Positions 19,101 through 27,281 of a stretch of 64,000 bases of DNA are shown piece after piece. The position numbers were made by a program, and so were the translations under genes. How positions within the stretch are numbered: the first letter of the stretch is position 1; every line of letters begins with the position of its first letter. The DNA comes from Flavobacterium ginsenosidimutans. Lineage in GTDB: Bacteria; Bacteroidota; Bacteroidia; Flavobacteriales; Flavobacteriaceae. The notes under the pieces were generated by a model that was given only the letters and a program-made list of their open reading frames with translations, was not told the origin of the DNA and ran no database searches. Location of the stretch: the NCBI RefSeq assembly GCF_003254625.1, contig NZ_QJRJ01000073.1:1-64000 (forward strand), given 5' to 3'.

Positions 19101-20933
19101 AGCTGTAACGGTAAAGTTTAATCCCGCTGTTAAACCTGCAACGCTGTAAACTCCACTTGCATTTGAAACTGCTGTTAAAGTCGTACTTCCAGAAACTGCT
19201 GAAACTGTTACGCCAGAAACAGGAGTTGTTCCGTCAAGAACTGTTCCGCTTACCGTGTAAGTTGGCTGTGTTCCATTGATTACAACCGCTGTCTGATTTG
19301 TTGTAACATTTGTTAACGATACTGGAGTAAAGGTATAACTCGCTTTTAATGCTGTAAGCGAATAATTTTGTCCTGAAGTTAAATTGTTGAATGCAAAATT
19401 TCCAGTAGCCGAAACGACTGTTTGAATCACTGCATTGCTTGCATTTCTCAATTCAACTGTAACATTGGTAACCAAAGCCGATCCGTTTTTTACAGAACCA
19501 GAAATACTTACTGTTCCTGGAACAACGCTTCCAAAAGAAGTATCAACTTGGTTTAATAATGAATTCGGAATTGAACCTCTGGTATCTTGAGATAATTCCC
19601 AAATCATACCTCCTGCTAAGTTTCTTGATTTTATATACTGAACTTTTAAATCCATTGATTGTTTATCTTCATAAGAAATAAACTCTTTTCTAGTAGCATT
19701 ATATAAATAAGGAACTTTTGTTGTATTGTCAAAATATCTTACCCATCCTGCTGAAGCTGCAGAAGCTGTTACCTGCATTGTATTTGGATCTAAATAAGCA
19801 TGTGAATTAGTAACTGGATTCCCAACTAAATCACAGATTTCGATACTTCCTGAACGCTCGCACGCTCCAGAACCATCCCATGTTCCAATTGGATTTTGCG
19901 GATTGGTACATCCTCCAACAATATCTCTTGGCGCTGAAACAAATAATCCTGGTAAATTAGGATTTGTTCCATCATTTGCAACGTGGTCAAATTTCTTTCC
20001 GTAAAAAGGCAATCCCATGATTAATTTATTCGCAGGAAAACCAATTACATTTAAATATTGATTGGTTAATTCGTCTAATGATTCTGATTGAGTTGCTCCA
20101 TAAAGCGGATCATTTGTATTTCCGCTTGAATATAATGGCGCATTGTAGCAGGTTTTATCATACCAGTTTCCTCCAAAATCGTATCCGAAATAAGTAATAT
20201 AATCGCAATAAGTCGAAATATCTTCGGTCATACCATATTGTGATCTATTGTTTGGTCCTAAATACTGTTTAGAAACGTTTCTAACATTGTTTCCTGCAGC
20301 AATCGTAACCAGTTTATTTGGCATTGCTTGACGCATGGCTTTTAATAAGTAAACCAAATTTTTGTTGTCATCAGGACTGTATTTTTGTGGAGGAACAGGC
20401 GAACCATTTACTATTTCCGTACCATCAGTTCCGCCCGAAAGAGGATATTCCCAATCGATGTCAAAACCGTCTATAAATGGATATGTAGTAATGAAGTTTG
20501 CCATATCTGCTGCTAAAGCTGCTCTTGCTACAGGACTTGCAGCAATTGGAGAAAGATCTTGTCCTTTTGTCCAGCCTCCAACAGAAATTAAAATTTTTAA
20601 ATGAGGATACTTTTCTTTTAATTTCATTAAATCATAAAAGTTTCCTTTTACTGGAGCATCCCAAGGAATGCCTCCTTCCATATGCTCAAAATCAGCATAC
20701 GTGTCCAAACATTTTAACTTTGTATTCTCTGGATGGGCAGGATCATAAGTTGTCCCATAAAAAGAATAATTCAAATGCGTAATTTTACTTCCATCAATTT
20801 TCGGAACATTGAAATCCCGAGCATAAATAGACCATTGTGCATAATACCCTACTACTTTTTTTCCGTGGGCTGGTTGTGCCAACGCAAGTAAGGGAAACAG
20901 TAACAAAAAGAGCAATCTGTAATAATGTTTCAT
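16185..20933 (-). CDS. chiA: Extracellular two-domain GH18 chitinase, T9SS-exported (ChiA-like)
   Basis: 1582 residues, close to the 1578 of F. johnsoniae ChiA, with the same plan. Signal peptide (cleaved before QPAHGKK); N-terminal GH18 domain with catalytic DGFDIDWE (Glu162) and SVGGW; several carboxypeptidase-regulatory-like modules (SGTVLDGTTPVSGVT and similar); two nearly identical modules of about 106 residues (each with YYPNNLANFA); two Ig-like domains; a second GH18 domain with DGVDIDFE (Glu1268); and a C-terminal sorting region. In F. johnsoniae the tail is required for T9SS export. The N-terminal domain resembles processive exo-chitinases, the C-terminal endo-types; that division is from the literature. 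Last gene of the minus-strand chitin operon. Confidence 0.95.
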   Translation of the reverse strand: MKHYYRLLFLLLFPLLALAQPAHGKKVVGYYAQWSIYARDFNVPKIDGSKITHLNYSFYGTTYDPAHPENTKLKCLDTYADFEHMEGGIPWDAPVKGNFYDLMKLKEKYPHLKILISVGGWTKGQDLSPIAASPVARAALAADMANFITTYPFIDGFDIDWEYPLSGGTDGTEIVNGSPVPPQKYSPDDNKNLVYLLKAMRQAMPNKLVTIAAGNNVRNVSKQYLGPNNRSQYGMTEDISTYCDYITYFGYDFGGNWYDKTCYNAPLYSSGNTNDPLYGATQSESLDELTNQYLNVIGFPANKLIMGLPFYGKKFDHVANDGTNPNLPGLFVSAPRDIVGGCTNPQNPIGTWDGSGACERSGSIEICDLVGNPVTNSHAYLDPNTMQVTASAASAGWVRYFDNTTKVPYLYNATRKEFISYEDKQSMDLKVQYIKSRNLAGGMIWELSQDTRGSIPNSLLNQVDTSFGSVVPGTVSISGSVKNGSALVTNVTVELRNASNAVIQTVVSATGNFAFNNLTSGQNYSLTALKASYTFTPVSLTNVTTNQTAVVINGTQPTYTVSGTVLDGTTPVSGVTVSAVSGSTTLTAVSNASGVYSVAGLTAGLNFTVTAAKTGFSYTPASTVYNAIDANKTLNFTQGAAVVTYTVSGTVLNGTTPVSGVTITAASTAGNVSATTNSSGAYSLTLASGGNYTVTAALTGQTFTPASTVYSNLNANKTLNFTQDVATTTSKISGTVKNGTTPVAGAKVELVLPWTDNNHNWKSVLATTDAQGKYSFDNSVIDGYTQALSLKLNSWQNGEVAYYPNNLANFAIPATPTVYNFNTSSTAKVALAAATNLISGTVKNGTTPVSGAKVEIVLPWTDSTHNWKSVLATTDASGNYTFDNSVVAGYTQILSLKLNSWENGEVTYYPNNLANFAVPATPTVYDFNRQAVVATKPVVTITAPTASAIAINLGSAINFVASVGLSASDATTISSVVFSLDGQNLTATNSSGTYTAVWTPAANQFGVSHTLTVTATASNGTTDSKTYSFTLTCSGANCPNTLPVITWNSPSNTTVYQSSFQAVPISVTAVDSDGSVSGVTITINGGTFNMTAGTNNTYMYNFTPTAYQDYPIVIKATDNKAAVTTLNNTIKIATIIGNRFIPLPSKIILGYAHSWENTSAPFLYFSQIKGSKFNVVDYSFVETVNRDGYTPILTTNDARYLTNGVFDKQLLKNDIKTLRDSGVPVIVSIGGQNGHVVLDNVTQKNIFVNGLKAIIDEYQFDGVDIDFEGGSMNFNAGGLRDISYAGISAYPRLKNVVDAFKELKAYYGPGFLLTAAPETQYVQGGYTTYTDTFGSFLPIIQNLRNELDLLAVQLYNTGGENGLDGQYYGTAKKANMVTALTDMIIKGYNIASTGMHFDGLPASKVLIALPACPSAAGSGYLTPAEGISAMDYLRNGTTFSGRTYTMQPGGPYPSLRGLMTWSVNWDASSCGNSSELSKAYAAYFASQGTAKTLVVDDLTTESNTTVAYFRNNTLSVSNETEEIAQVDVFNTIGQNVTSHRNIQNNKEVLLNSPSFASKQIFVVIVTDKSGHKKSLKVMNFLN
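18160..18760 (-). repeat. Tandem intragenic repeat in chiA, period 318 bases
   Basis: Two copies of a 106-codon unit, each with PWTD..HNWKSVLATTDA and LKLNSW.NGEV.YYPNNLA, are adjacent and highly similar at the DNA level, pointing to recent duplication or gene conversion. Confidence 0.8.
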
Positions 20934-21427
20934 AATTAATAAATATTAGTTAATAGAAAATAAGTAATTGGGCCGCAGCAGTATAAAAACTTCTGGGTTT
21001 CGCTCAACTGCAGATTGGAAGCCCGCTGTCGATTGGAAATAAACTCAAATTAAATTCTATAGATAAATATTACTATTACTGATTCATACATAATCATTAG
21101 CCAATAGTAGTGATTGATATTTATTTATAATTTTAAAAAAAAATTAATGTCAAATACAAATGATAAATTTGGGACTACTCATCAATCTATACTCTTTTTT
21201 GTCATGTTTTATTCTATTCTCTTTATTTGGTTTTTTAAAGGTTAATACTCCGTTATTGGTTATTTTTTATAGTCAATCATTATTTATTATACTTGATGTA
21301 GTACTATTTAAAAAGAGATCTCAACATTATAATTACCCCTGCCATAGAATCATGGCAGAAGTAATTAACTCTCTAAAAAAACATTAGCAGTCTTAAAAAC
21401 GTACTAAATACTAATTCAAACCAAACC
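20934..21427. other. Gap between hexosaminidase and chitinase genes
   Basis: The 494-base gap holds a GC-richer patch at 20970-21045 (CCGCTGTCGATTGGAAATAA and neighbours) that resembles dispersed repeats, a -7-like TAAATTTG at 21164-21171 on the plus strand, and a hairpin at 21335-21365 (CTGCCAT/ATGGCAG). No gene is supported. The chitinase may have its own promoter here, but no exact -7 box is seen on its strand. Confidence 0.5.
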
Positions 21428-23494
21428 TTAAAGTAATTTTTTTAAACTCTCATAAACAGACAGTTCAACATCTGCATGATCTTTTGTATTACATTGATCT
21501 ATCAATTTTTTTAGATCTTCTGATTTTAAAGTTGATTTATTATCCAAAACCAATAATAATTCCTGAGAAGCATCATTTAGTTTTTTAGATAATGGTAATA
21601 TTGGCTGTACTAATGGTGCGTTTGCACTTAGTGCCGTTAAATCTTTATGAACAGCAATCCATTTATTGAAAAATGAAGTTACTTTGGCTTTATTGTCTGC
21701 TGATTTATTAGCTAAATATTGAGTTACTGCTGCATCAAATGCTAAAGCATCTTTTGCATCTGGCCCACAAGCATCTGCAAACAATGTAAATGGAGAATAC
21801 ATTTGGTACTCTGTTCCTCCTTTGTTACGAGTATATCCTTTTAGAGGTTCGCTAACTTTAGAAAATTCTTCCAGCGATTGAATATTTTGATTGTTTGCAA
21901 TATTTCTTAAAATCACATCTTTGTTGCGAATGTGCGTAATACCTAATTCTTCTAATCTAAAAGAAACAGTCTCTAAACGTTTACGCATATTTTCAACGTC
22001 AACTATATCTTCTGCCGACCATAATCTTTCTGCAATTGCAGCTGTTCTTGGCCAAATTCTCGAATCGATCGTCGCTGGTGTAGCCAATTCTGTCCACATT
22101 GTCGCTTCGCCACCCAAAATTCTTGCTTTTTCATCGCTTGTCAAGTTTGCTCCTTTTGGCATTGGATCATTTAAATAATGACTTGCAATTGGATACATTA
22201 AATCAATATAGTAGCCGTTTGATAAAACTGTTTTGTAACCTTTTTTAACAGCATCTACTAAAGATTGTCCTGCTGCCATTCCTTCGTTTGGACCTCTCCA
22301 AGAATGCACAATGGCTTCTTTAGATAAATCTTTGGTCAAAATTTCTTCCCAACCCATTAATTGTTTTCCGTGTTTCTTTAACATCGGTGCCAATTGCATC
22401 GTGAAATAGGTTTGCAATTCGTGGTTGGTTTTTAAATTATGTTTCTTTTTGAATTCTTGAATTTTCGGATTTGCATCCCAATCTTTTCCTTCGTTTTCGT
22501 CTCCTCCAATATGGAAATAAGCACCAGGAAATAATGGACAAACCTCATCAAAAACTTCACTTAATAATTGATATGTTTTAGGATTTGAAGGATCTAATGT
22601 TGGTGTAAAAATTCCAGCATTTCTTTCAACTCCATAGGTAGCGATTGCTGTACCTTGAATATTTTTTTCGGATGTTCCACCAGTCAGTGTAATTACTTTA
22701 CTTCCAATTTCAGGATAAGCCGTTAAAATTGCAGATCCGTGACCAGGAACATCTATTTCTGGAACAATTAAAATACCGCGCTCATCAGCATATTTTACGA
22801 TGTTTTTAATTTCCTCTTGTGTGTAATACATTCCATCCGAAGCCAATTCTGTAAACTTTGGATGTTTTTTCATTTCGATTCTCCAGCCTTGATCATCAAC
22901 CAAATGCCAGTGAAAAACATTCATTTTCATTGCTGCCAATGCATCAATATTTCTTTTGATTACATCTATTGGCTGAAAATGTCTAGAAGCATCAACCATT
23001 AAACCTCTCCAAGTGAATCTTGGAAAATCTGAAATTTTTGAACTTGGAAAATAAAAGGAAGTTGCGTTGTTTTGAAGCATTTGCAATAATGTCTCCAAAC
23101 CATGTAAAGCACCTAAATCACTTGATGCATTTAAAGTGATTTTTCCTGAAGTAATATCCAAATGATAACTTTCGTCTTCATACAAACCAATTTTCCCGCT
23201 TTTAGTACAATTGATTTGTAATTCTGCATTTGGAACTTCATTTAATTTGGTTATAAAACCTTGCTCAAAAAATATACCTGTTCTACCATCTAAACGGCGC
23301 AAAAAACGAGTTACTCCACCAAATATTCTTGGATTGGGATTACCTGTAATGTTTACTTTAAAATTTTTAGTTAAATTAAAATTACCTTCATTAATAACAA
23401 CATTCTGAGGCCAAGGCATAAGGTTCAGCTGCTCTTTTTGGACTTGCGCACCTGCCGATATACCTGCAAATAATAGTACAAATAAATATTTCAT
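21428..23494 (-). CDS. GH20 beta-N-acetylhexosaminidase
   Basis: This 688-residue protein has a signal peptide (cleavage before QVQKEQ), an N-terminal GH20b-type domain (about 20-150), then the catalytic barrel: FTWRGLMVDASRHF, HWHLVDDQGWRIE, PEIDVPGHG and the catalytic Asp-Glu pair in HIGGDENEG (Asp332/Glu333), then GWEEIL and EATMWTE. It removes GlcNAc from chitobiose and longer chito-oligomers, in the periplasm or on the outer membrane. It lies between the NagB fusion and the chitinase, all on one strand. A terminator-like hairpin before it could lower its expression relative to susCD. Confidence 0.95.
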   Translation of the reverse strand: MKYLFVLLFAGISAGAQVQKEQLNLMPWPQNVVINEGNFNLTKNFKVNITGNPNPRIFGGVTRFLRRLDGRTGIFFEQGFITKLNEVPNAELQINCTKSGKIGLYEDESYHLDITSGKITLNASSDLGALHGLETLLQMLQNNATSFYFPSSKISDFPRFTWRGLMVDASRHFQPIDVIKRNIDALAAMKMNVFHWHLVDDQGWRIEMKKHPKFTELASDGMYYTQEEIKNIVKYADERGILIVPEIDVPGHGSAILTAYPEIGSKVITLTGGTSEKNIQGTAIATYGVERNAGIFTPTLDPSNPKTYQLLSEVFDEVCPLFPGAYFHIGGDENEGKDWDANPKIQEFKKKHNLKTNHELQTYFTMQLAPMLKKHGKQLMGWEEILTKDLSKEAIVHSWRGPNEGMAAGQSLVDAVKKGYKTVLSNGYYIDLMYPIASHYLNDPMPKGANLTSDEKARILGGEATMWTELATPATIDSRIWPRTAAIAERLWSAEDIVDVENMRKRLETVSFRLEELGITHIRNKDVILRNIANNQNIQSLEEFSKVSEPLKGYTRNKGGTEYQMYSPFTLFADACGPDAKDALAFDAAVTQYLANKSADNKAKVTSFFNKWIAVHKDLTALSANAPLVQPILPLSKKLNDASQELLLVLDNKSTLKSEDLKKLIDQCNTKDHADVELSVYESLKKLL

Positions 23495-23550
23495 TTTTCT
23501 TTTTTTTGGTTGGATAGTTTTTAATAAGTATCCTAATTTATATAAAAAAA

Positions 23551-23613
23551 GACAAAATTCAGAATGACTTCTGCATTACCTCACTTTTACCAGATAATCA
23601 TCTGAATTTTGTC
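23551..23613 (-). terminator. Terminator-like hairpin between the nagB fusion and GH20 genes
   Basis: A perfect 13-bp stem GACAAAATTCAGA/TCTGAATTTTGTC with a 37-base loop is followed on the minus strand by TTTTTTTATAT. It could terminate or attenuate transcription inside the operon. Confidence 0.6.
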
Positions 23614-23645
23614 ATTTGATTCGTTCAAAAACAAATCATAAAGCT

Positions 23646-25583
23646 TTAATAATCAAAGCGTTTAAAGGCTTCAATTGCTTCATATTCAGCTAAACCTAAT
23701 TCATCATATAAGATGGCTGTATTCTTGTTTCGATCTTCTGCCCTAACCCAGAATTCTCGAGAATCATTACCTTGAAACATTACTCTATCTTTTTGAGATT
23801 GGTGATGTAAAATGGCATGACGTTTTAATAAAACCTCTGAAGGACTCAACGGAACCGCCATATCAATTTCATGAATATCCCATTCGTGCCAAGCTCCTCT
23901 GTAAAGCCATAACCAACAGTCATTCATGTAAGGTTCTGGTTTAAGTTCTTTTAGTGCTGCAAAAATGGCATTCAAGCAAACTTCATGTGTTCCATGCGGA
24001 TCTGCAAGATCTCCAGCAGCAAAAACTTGATGTGGTTTTATTTTAGCAATAATATCTTTTACAATAGCAATATCTTCTGGTCCTAACGGATTCTTTTTAA
24101 CTTGTCCTGTTTCATAAAATGGAAGATCTAAAAAGTGTGTATTCTCATCTTTTAAACCAATATATCTTGTTGCTCCATAAGATTCTCTTCTTCTGATCAA
24201 TCCTTTTAGTTTTCGTACTTCTAAAGAATCGATCTGGTTTTCTGATTTATTGTTTAAAAATTCGATAACCGATTTGAAATTGATATCTGCTTTTTCATTT
24301 CCAACAAAATCACTGGCTACTTCTGCAAATTTTAATGCTTCATCATCTGAAACAGCGATATTACCTGAAGTTTGGTACACCACATGAACATCGTGTCCTT
24401 GTTTGATTAATTTTGAAAATGTTCCTCCCATAGAAATAACATCATCATCTGGATGCGGACTAAAAAGAATTACTCTCTTTTTTGCCGGATTTGCCCTTTC
24501 TGGACGATGAGAATCATCTGTGTTTGGTTTTCCTCCTGGCCATCCGGTAATGGTATGCTGTAAAATATTAAACATATTGATGTTCATATCATAAGCTGAA
24601 CCTTCTTGAGCCAAAAGATCTGACATTCCGTTATTGTTGTAATCACGGTCTGTCAATTTTAAAATAGATTGTTTTGTTTTTTGGCAAAGCCAAACAATCG
24701 CCTTACTTTTCATTTCAGGTGTCCAAAGACATTCTCCAACTAACCAAGGCGTTTTAAAACGGGTTAATTCTGATGCCGCAGACTGATCTAAAACGAAAGT
24801 TGCATTTGGATGATTCTGTAAAAATGTTGCTGGTATTTCTGAACTGATATCACCTTGAATAGTTCTTTTAATGATATCTGCCTTGTTTTGTCCCCAAGCC
24901 ATCAAAACAATACGCTTTGATCTCATAATAGTTGAAACTCCCATTGTTATGGCACGTTTCGGCACATTATCAATACCATTAAAAGCAGACGAAGCATCGA
25001 CTCTTGTAATGTGATCTAATGTAATAATTCGAGTTCCAGAATTGATGTGAGAACCTGGTTCGTTAAAACCAACGTGTCCTGTACGGCCAATTCCTAATAA
25101 TTGAAAATCAAGTCCTCCTGCATTTTTAATATTCATTTCATAATCGATACAATATTGATTTATTTCATCAATTGCTATTGTACCGTCTGGAATATTAATG
25201 TTTTCAGGCTTGATATCAATATGATTAAAAAGATGTTCATGCATGAAATAATGATAGCTCTGATTATTCTCTTTAGTCATTGGATAATATTCATCCAAAT
25301 TAAAAGTAATTACATTGCTAAAACTTAGTCCTTCTTCTCTGTGCATTCTCACTAGTTCCTCGTAAACTTTTATCGGAGAAGAACCTGTTGCCAAACCTAA
25401 AACACAAGCTTTATTTTTTTCCTGCTTAGATCTAATTAGCTGCGCAATTTCCTGTGCTACAATTATAGAGGCTTCAATAGAACTCTTGAAGATCTCGTTA
25501 TGAATTTTTTCAAATCGAGTTTCTTCAAATTTTCCCGCGCTTTTGTAACTGATATCAGGTTTTATTTCTAAAGCACTTTTCAT
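23646..25583 (-). CDS. nagB: Glucosamine-6-phosphate deaminase fused to a PIG-L/LmbE-like domain
   Basis: The 645-residue protein has two parts. Residues about 20-285 are NagB: LGLATGSSPIKVYEEL, FNLDEYYPM (catalytic Asp), and GIGRTGHVGFNEPGS with the His and Glu of the active site. Residues about 365-630 are a PIG-L/LmbE fold with the zinc motif PHPDDD and a later DPHGTHE. NagB converts GlcN-6-P to fructose-6-P and ammonia. PIG-L enzymes deacetylate GlcNAc groups, so the C-terminal part might supply the missing deacetylation step. This fusion recurs in Bacteroidota; activity of the second half is inference. No signal peptide. It lies in the chitin operon after susD. Confidence 0.93.
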   Translation of the reverse strand: MKSALEIKPDISYKSAGKFEETRFEKIHNEIFKSSIEASIIVAQEIAQLIRSKQEKNKACVLGLATGSSPIKVYEELVRMHREEGLSFSNVITFNLDEYYPMTKENNQSYHYFMHEHLFNHIDIKPENINIPDGTIAIDEINQYCIDYEMNIKNAGGLDFQLLGIGRTGHVGFNEPGSHINSGTRIITLDHITRVDASSAFNGIDNVPKRAITMGVSTIMRSKRIVLMAWGQNKADIIKRTIQGDISSEIPATFLQNHPNATFVLDQSAASELTRFKTPWLVGECLWTPEMKSKAIVWLCQKTKQSILKLTDRDYNNNGMSDLLAQEGSAYDMNINMFNILQHTITGWPGGKPNTDDSHRPERANPAKKRVILFSPHPDDDVISMGGTFSKLIKQGHDVHVVYQTSGNIAVSDDEALKFAEVASDFVGNEKADINFKSVIEFLNNKSENQIDSLEVRKLKGLIRRRESYGATRYIGLKDENTHFLDLPFYETGQVKKNPLGPEDIAIVKDIIAKIKPHQVFAAGDLADPHGTHEVCLNAIFAALKELKPEPYMNDCWLWLYRGAWHEWDIHEIDMAVPLSPSEVLLKRHAILHHQSQKDRVMFQGNDSREFWVRAEDRNKNTAILYDELGLAEYEAIEAFKRFDY

Positions 25584-25624
25584 TTCTTTTCTTTTTTTGT
25601 AGTAATTACCATTTTGATTTTAAG

Positions 25625-25658
25625 AATGGTATAGATCACTCTCGCAATCTATACCATT
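25625..25658 (-). other. Intercistronic stem-loop between susD and the nagB fusion
   Basis: A perfect 12-bp stem AATGGTATAGAT/ATCTATACCATT with a 10-base loop. No U-tract follows on the minus strand, so an RNA processing or stability element is more likely than a terminator. Confidence 0.55.
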
Positions 25659-25693
25659 ACTACTAACCAAACTTAATATCCTTGTTTTTTCTT

Positions 25694-27271
25694 TTAGAAG
25701 TTCGGAGCGTTAACATCCCACCAAGTTCTGGTGCCTCCGTTATCAGGTCCTCCAAGTTTTGCAATACCTGTTTTAAGACCTTCTGGGTTTCCATCTTTTT
25801 CAGTAGAAACAAAGTTTATTCTTCTAACACCGTACTCAGTAGTAATTGCACCAGCACTTTGGTTGTTAAGAATTGGCAATAATTTAGGGTAACCTGTTCT
25901 ACGGTGTTCAGCCCAAGCTTCCATACCGTCAGGGAAATTAGCAATCCATTTTTGAGTAATGATTTTTTGCAATTTCACTTCGTTGCTTGCAGCATCATCC
26001 CAAGCAACAGTTACTTTATTTACAGCTAAACCACTGTTGAATGGAGCAACTGGATCTACATAATCTTTAGCTGTTTTTACATTATCTGCAATATAATCAG
26101 CGGCACCACCAACAGAAAGCTGTTCAAAAGAAGCCGTAATACCTGCTTTGTAAAGTGTTGCAGCGTCACCGCCCATATTCCAGCCTCTTAAAGCTCCTTC
26201 TGCTCTTAAGAAATAAATCTCAGCTGCATTTAACCAAACAACTTGTTTGTCTTCATCTATTATCTTACCAAAGTTCGAGAACTTAATGTGTTTTGACTTA
26301 TCACCAAGAATACCACCAGTGCGAATTCCTTTATATTCTCCAGGAAACTCTTCTGAAGTTTTAAAATAAACACTTATTCTAGGATCATTGTAACCTCCCA
26401 TGATAGATTCCATATCTGCAGACATACGGCTATCATTATATTCGTAAGCAGCAACTCTAAGTGGGTGTTGTGAAACATCTTTATTCACAATAAAGCTGTC
26501 TGCATTTACTGTCATTACACCAAATTTTTGACTAATCGCTTTTTCTGCTTCCGTTTTAGCCAAAGTTGGATTAACTTTTACAATACGCATTGCTAATCTT
26601 AAACGTAAAGAATTTGCATATCTAACCCATTTTGTATAGTCTCCTTTATAAGTCGAACGATCGATTTTTGTAAAAGAACTTACTTCTCCTGCATCAATTC
26701 TTTTTGTTAATTCCTCAACTGCAAAATCTAGATCTTTAAACATTAATCCATAAGCTTCTTCCTGAGAATCGTACCCAATTGCAGCATCTGTTGTTCCTAG
26801 TTTTGAATACACAATTGGTCCCCATGAATCTGCAGCTTTATGTAAAGTCTGTACTTTTACTATTGTTGCCAAAGCATAAAACTCATCATATTTTCCTTTA
26901 GATGCAGCTTCAACTTTTAAGTAATTTGCCATTACTTGTGTATAAATAGCTTCCCAACCCCAAAGGTTCCAGTTATCAGAAAGCGCATAAGAAAGGTTAT
27001 TGTTACCATCAAAACCTGGTGCTGTCGTATAACCTCCCCAAGTATTACCAGATAAGTCAATTGCAACCTGATATTTCCAACCTGGAACGTTTACCATAAC
27101 GTTGTCAAACATCGTTGTAAAAGGACCTTTAATGTGATTAAAATCTTGTGTCAGTTCCTCTTGTGTAAAACCATCAGGATTGCTATTAATCTCGTCAAAA
27201 TTATCTGTACAACCAACTAAAGCCAAAAGACCAAGACAGATTAGTGATTTTTTTATATTATTTGTTTTCAT
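25694..27271 (-). CDS. SusD/RagB-family outer-membrane lipoprotein
   Basis: This 525-residue protein has a lipoprotein signal with lipobox ALVGC (Cys21) and the early SusD motif DNFDEINSNPDGF. Helical TPR-like regions follow (YTQVMANYLKVE, VWLNAAEIYFLRAEGAL), with a C-terminal QKWIANFPDGMEAWAEHRRTGYP segment typical of the SusD-like_2 group. It sits as a lid on the SusC porin and binds chito-oligosaccharides at the cell surface. It starts 10 bases after susC ends, and corresponds to one of the CusD proteins of the F. johnsoniae chitin locus. Confidence 0.94.
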   Translation of the reverse strand: MKTNNIKKSLICLGLLALVGCTDNFDEINSNPDGFTQEELTQDFNHIKGPFTTMFDNVMVNVPGWKYQVAIDLSGNTWGGYTTAPGFDGNNNLSYALSDNWNLWGWEAIYTQVMANYLKVEAASKGKYDEFYALATIVKVQTLHKAADSWGPIVYSKLGTTDAAIGYDSQEEAYGLMFKDLDFAVEELTKRIDAGEVSSFTKIDRSTYKGDYTKWVRYANSLRLRLAMRIVKVNPTLAKTEAEKAISQKFGVMTVNADSFIVNKDVSQHPLRVAAYEYNDSRMSADMESIMGGYNDPRISVYFKTSEEFPGEYKGIRTGGILGDKSKHIKFSNFGKIIDEDKQVVWLNAAEIYFLRAEGALRGWNMGGDAATLYKAGITASFEQLSVGGAADYIADNVKTAKDYVDPVAPFNSGLAVNKVTVAWDDAASNEVKLQKIITQKWIANFPDGMEAWAEHRRTGYPKLLPILNNQSAGAITTEYGVRRINFVSTEKDGNPEGLKTGIAKLGGPDNGGTRTWWDVNAPNF

Positions 27272-27281
27272 GATGTTTTAA

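Noticed and set aside
21160..21387. A 75-codon plus-strand frame of hydrophobic character
   Set aside because: Its ATG precedes a -7-like TAAATTTG, its end coincides with a hairpin, no family is recognisable, and it lies in a repeat-bearing gap; too weak to call a gene.
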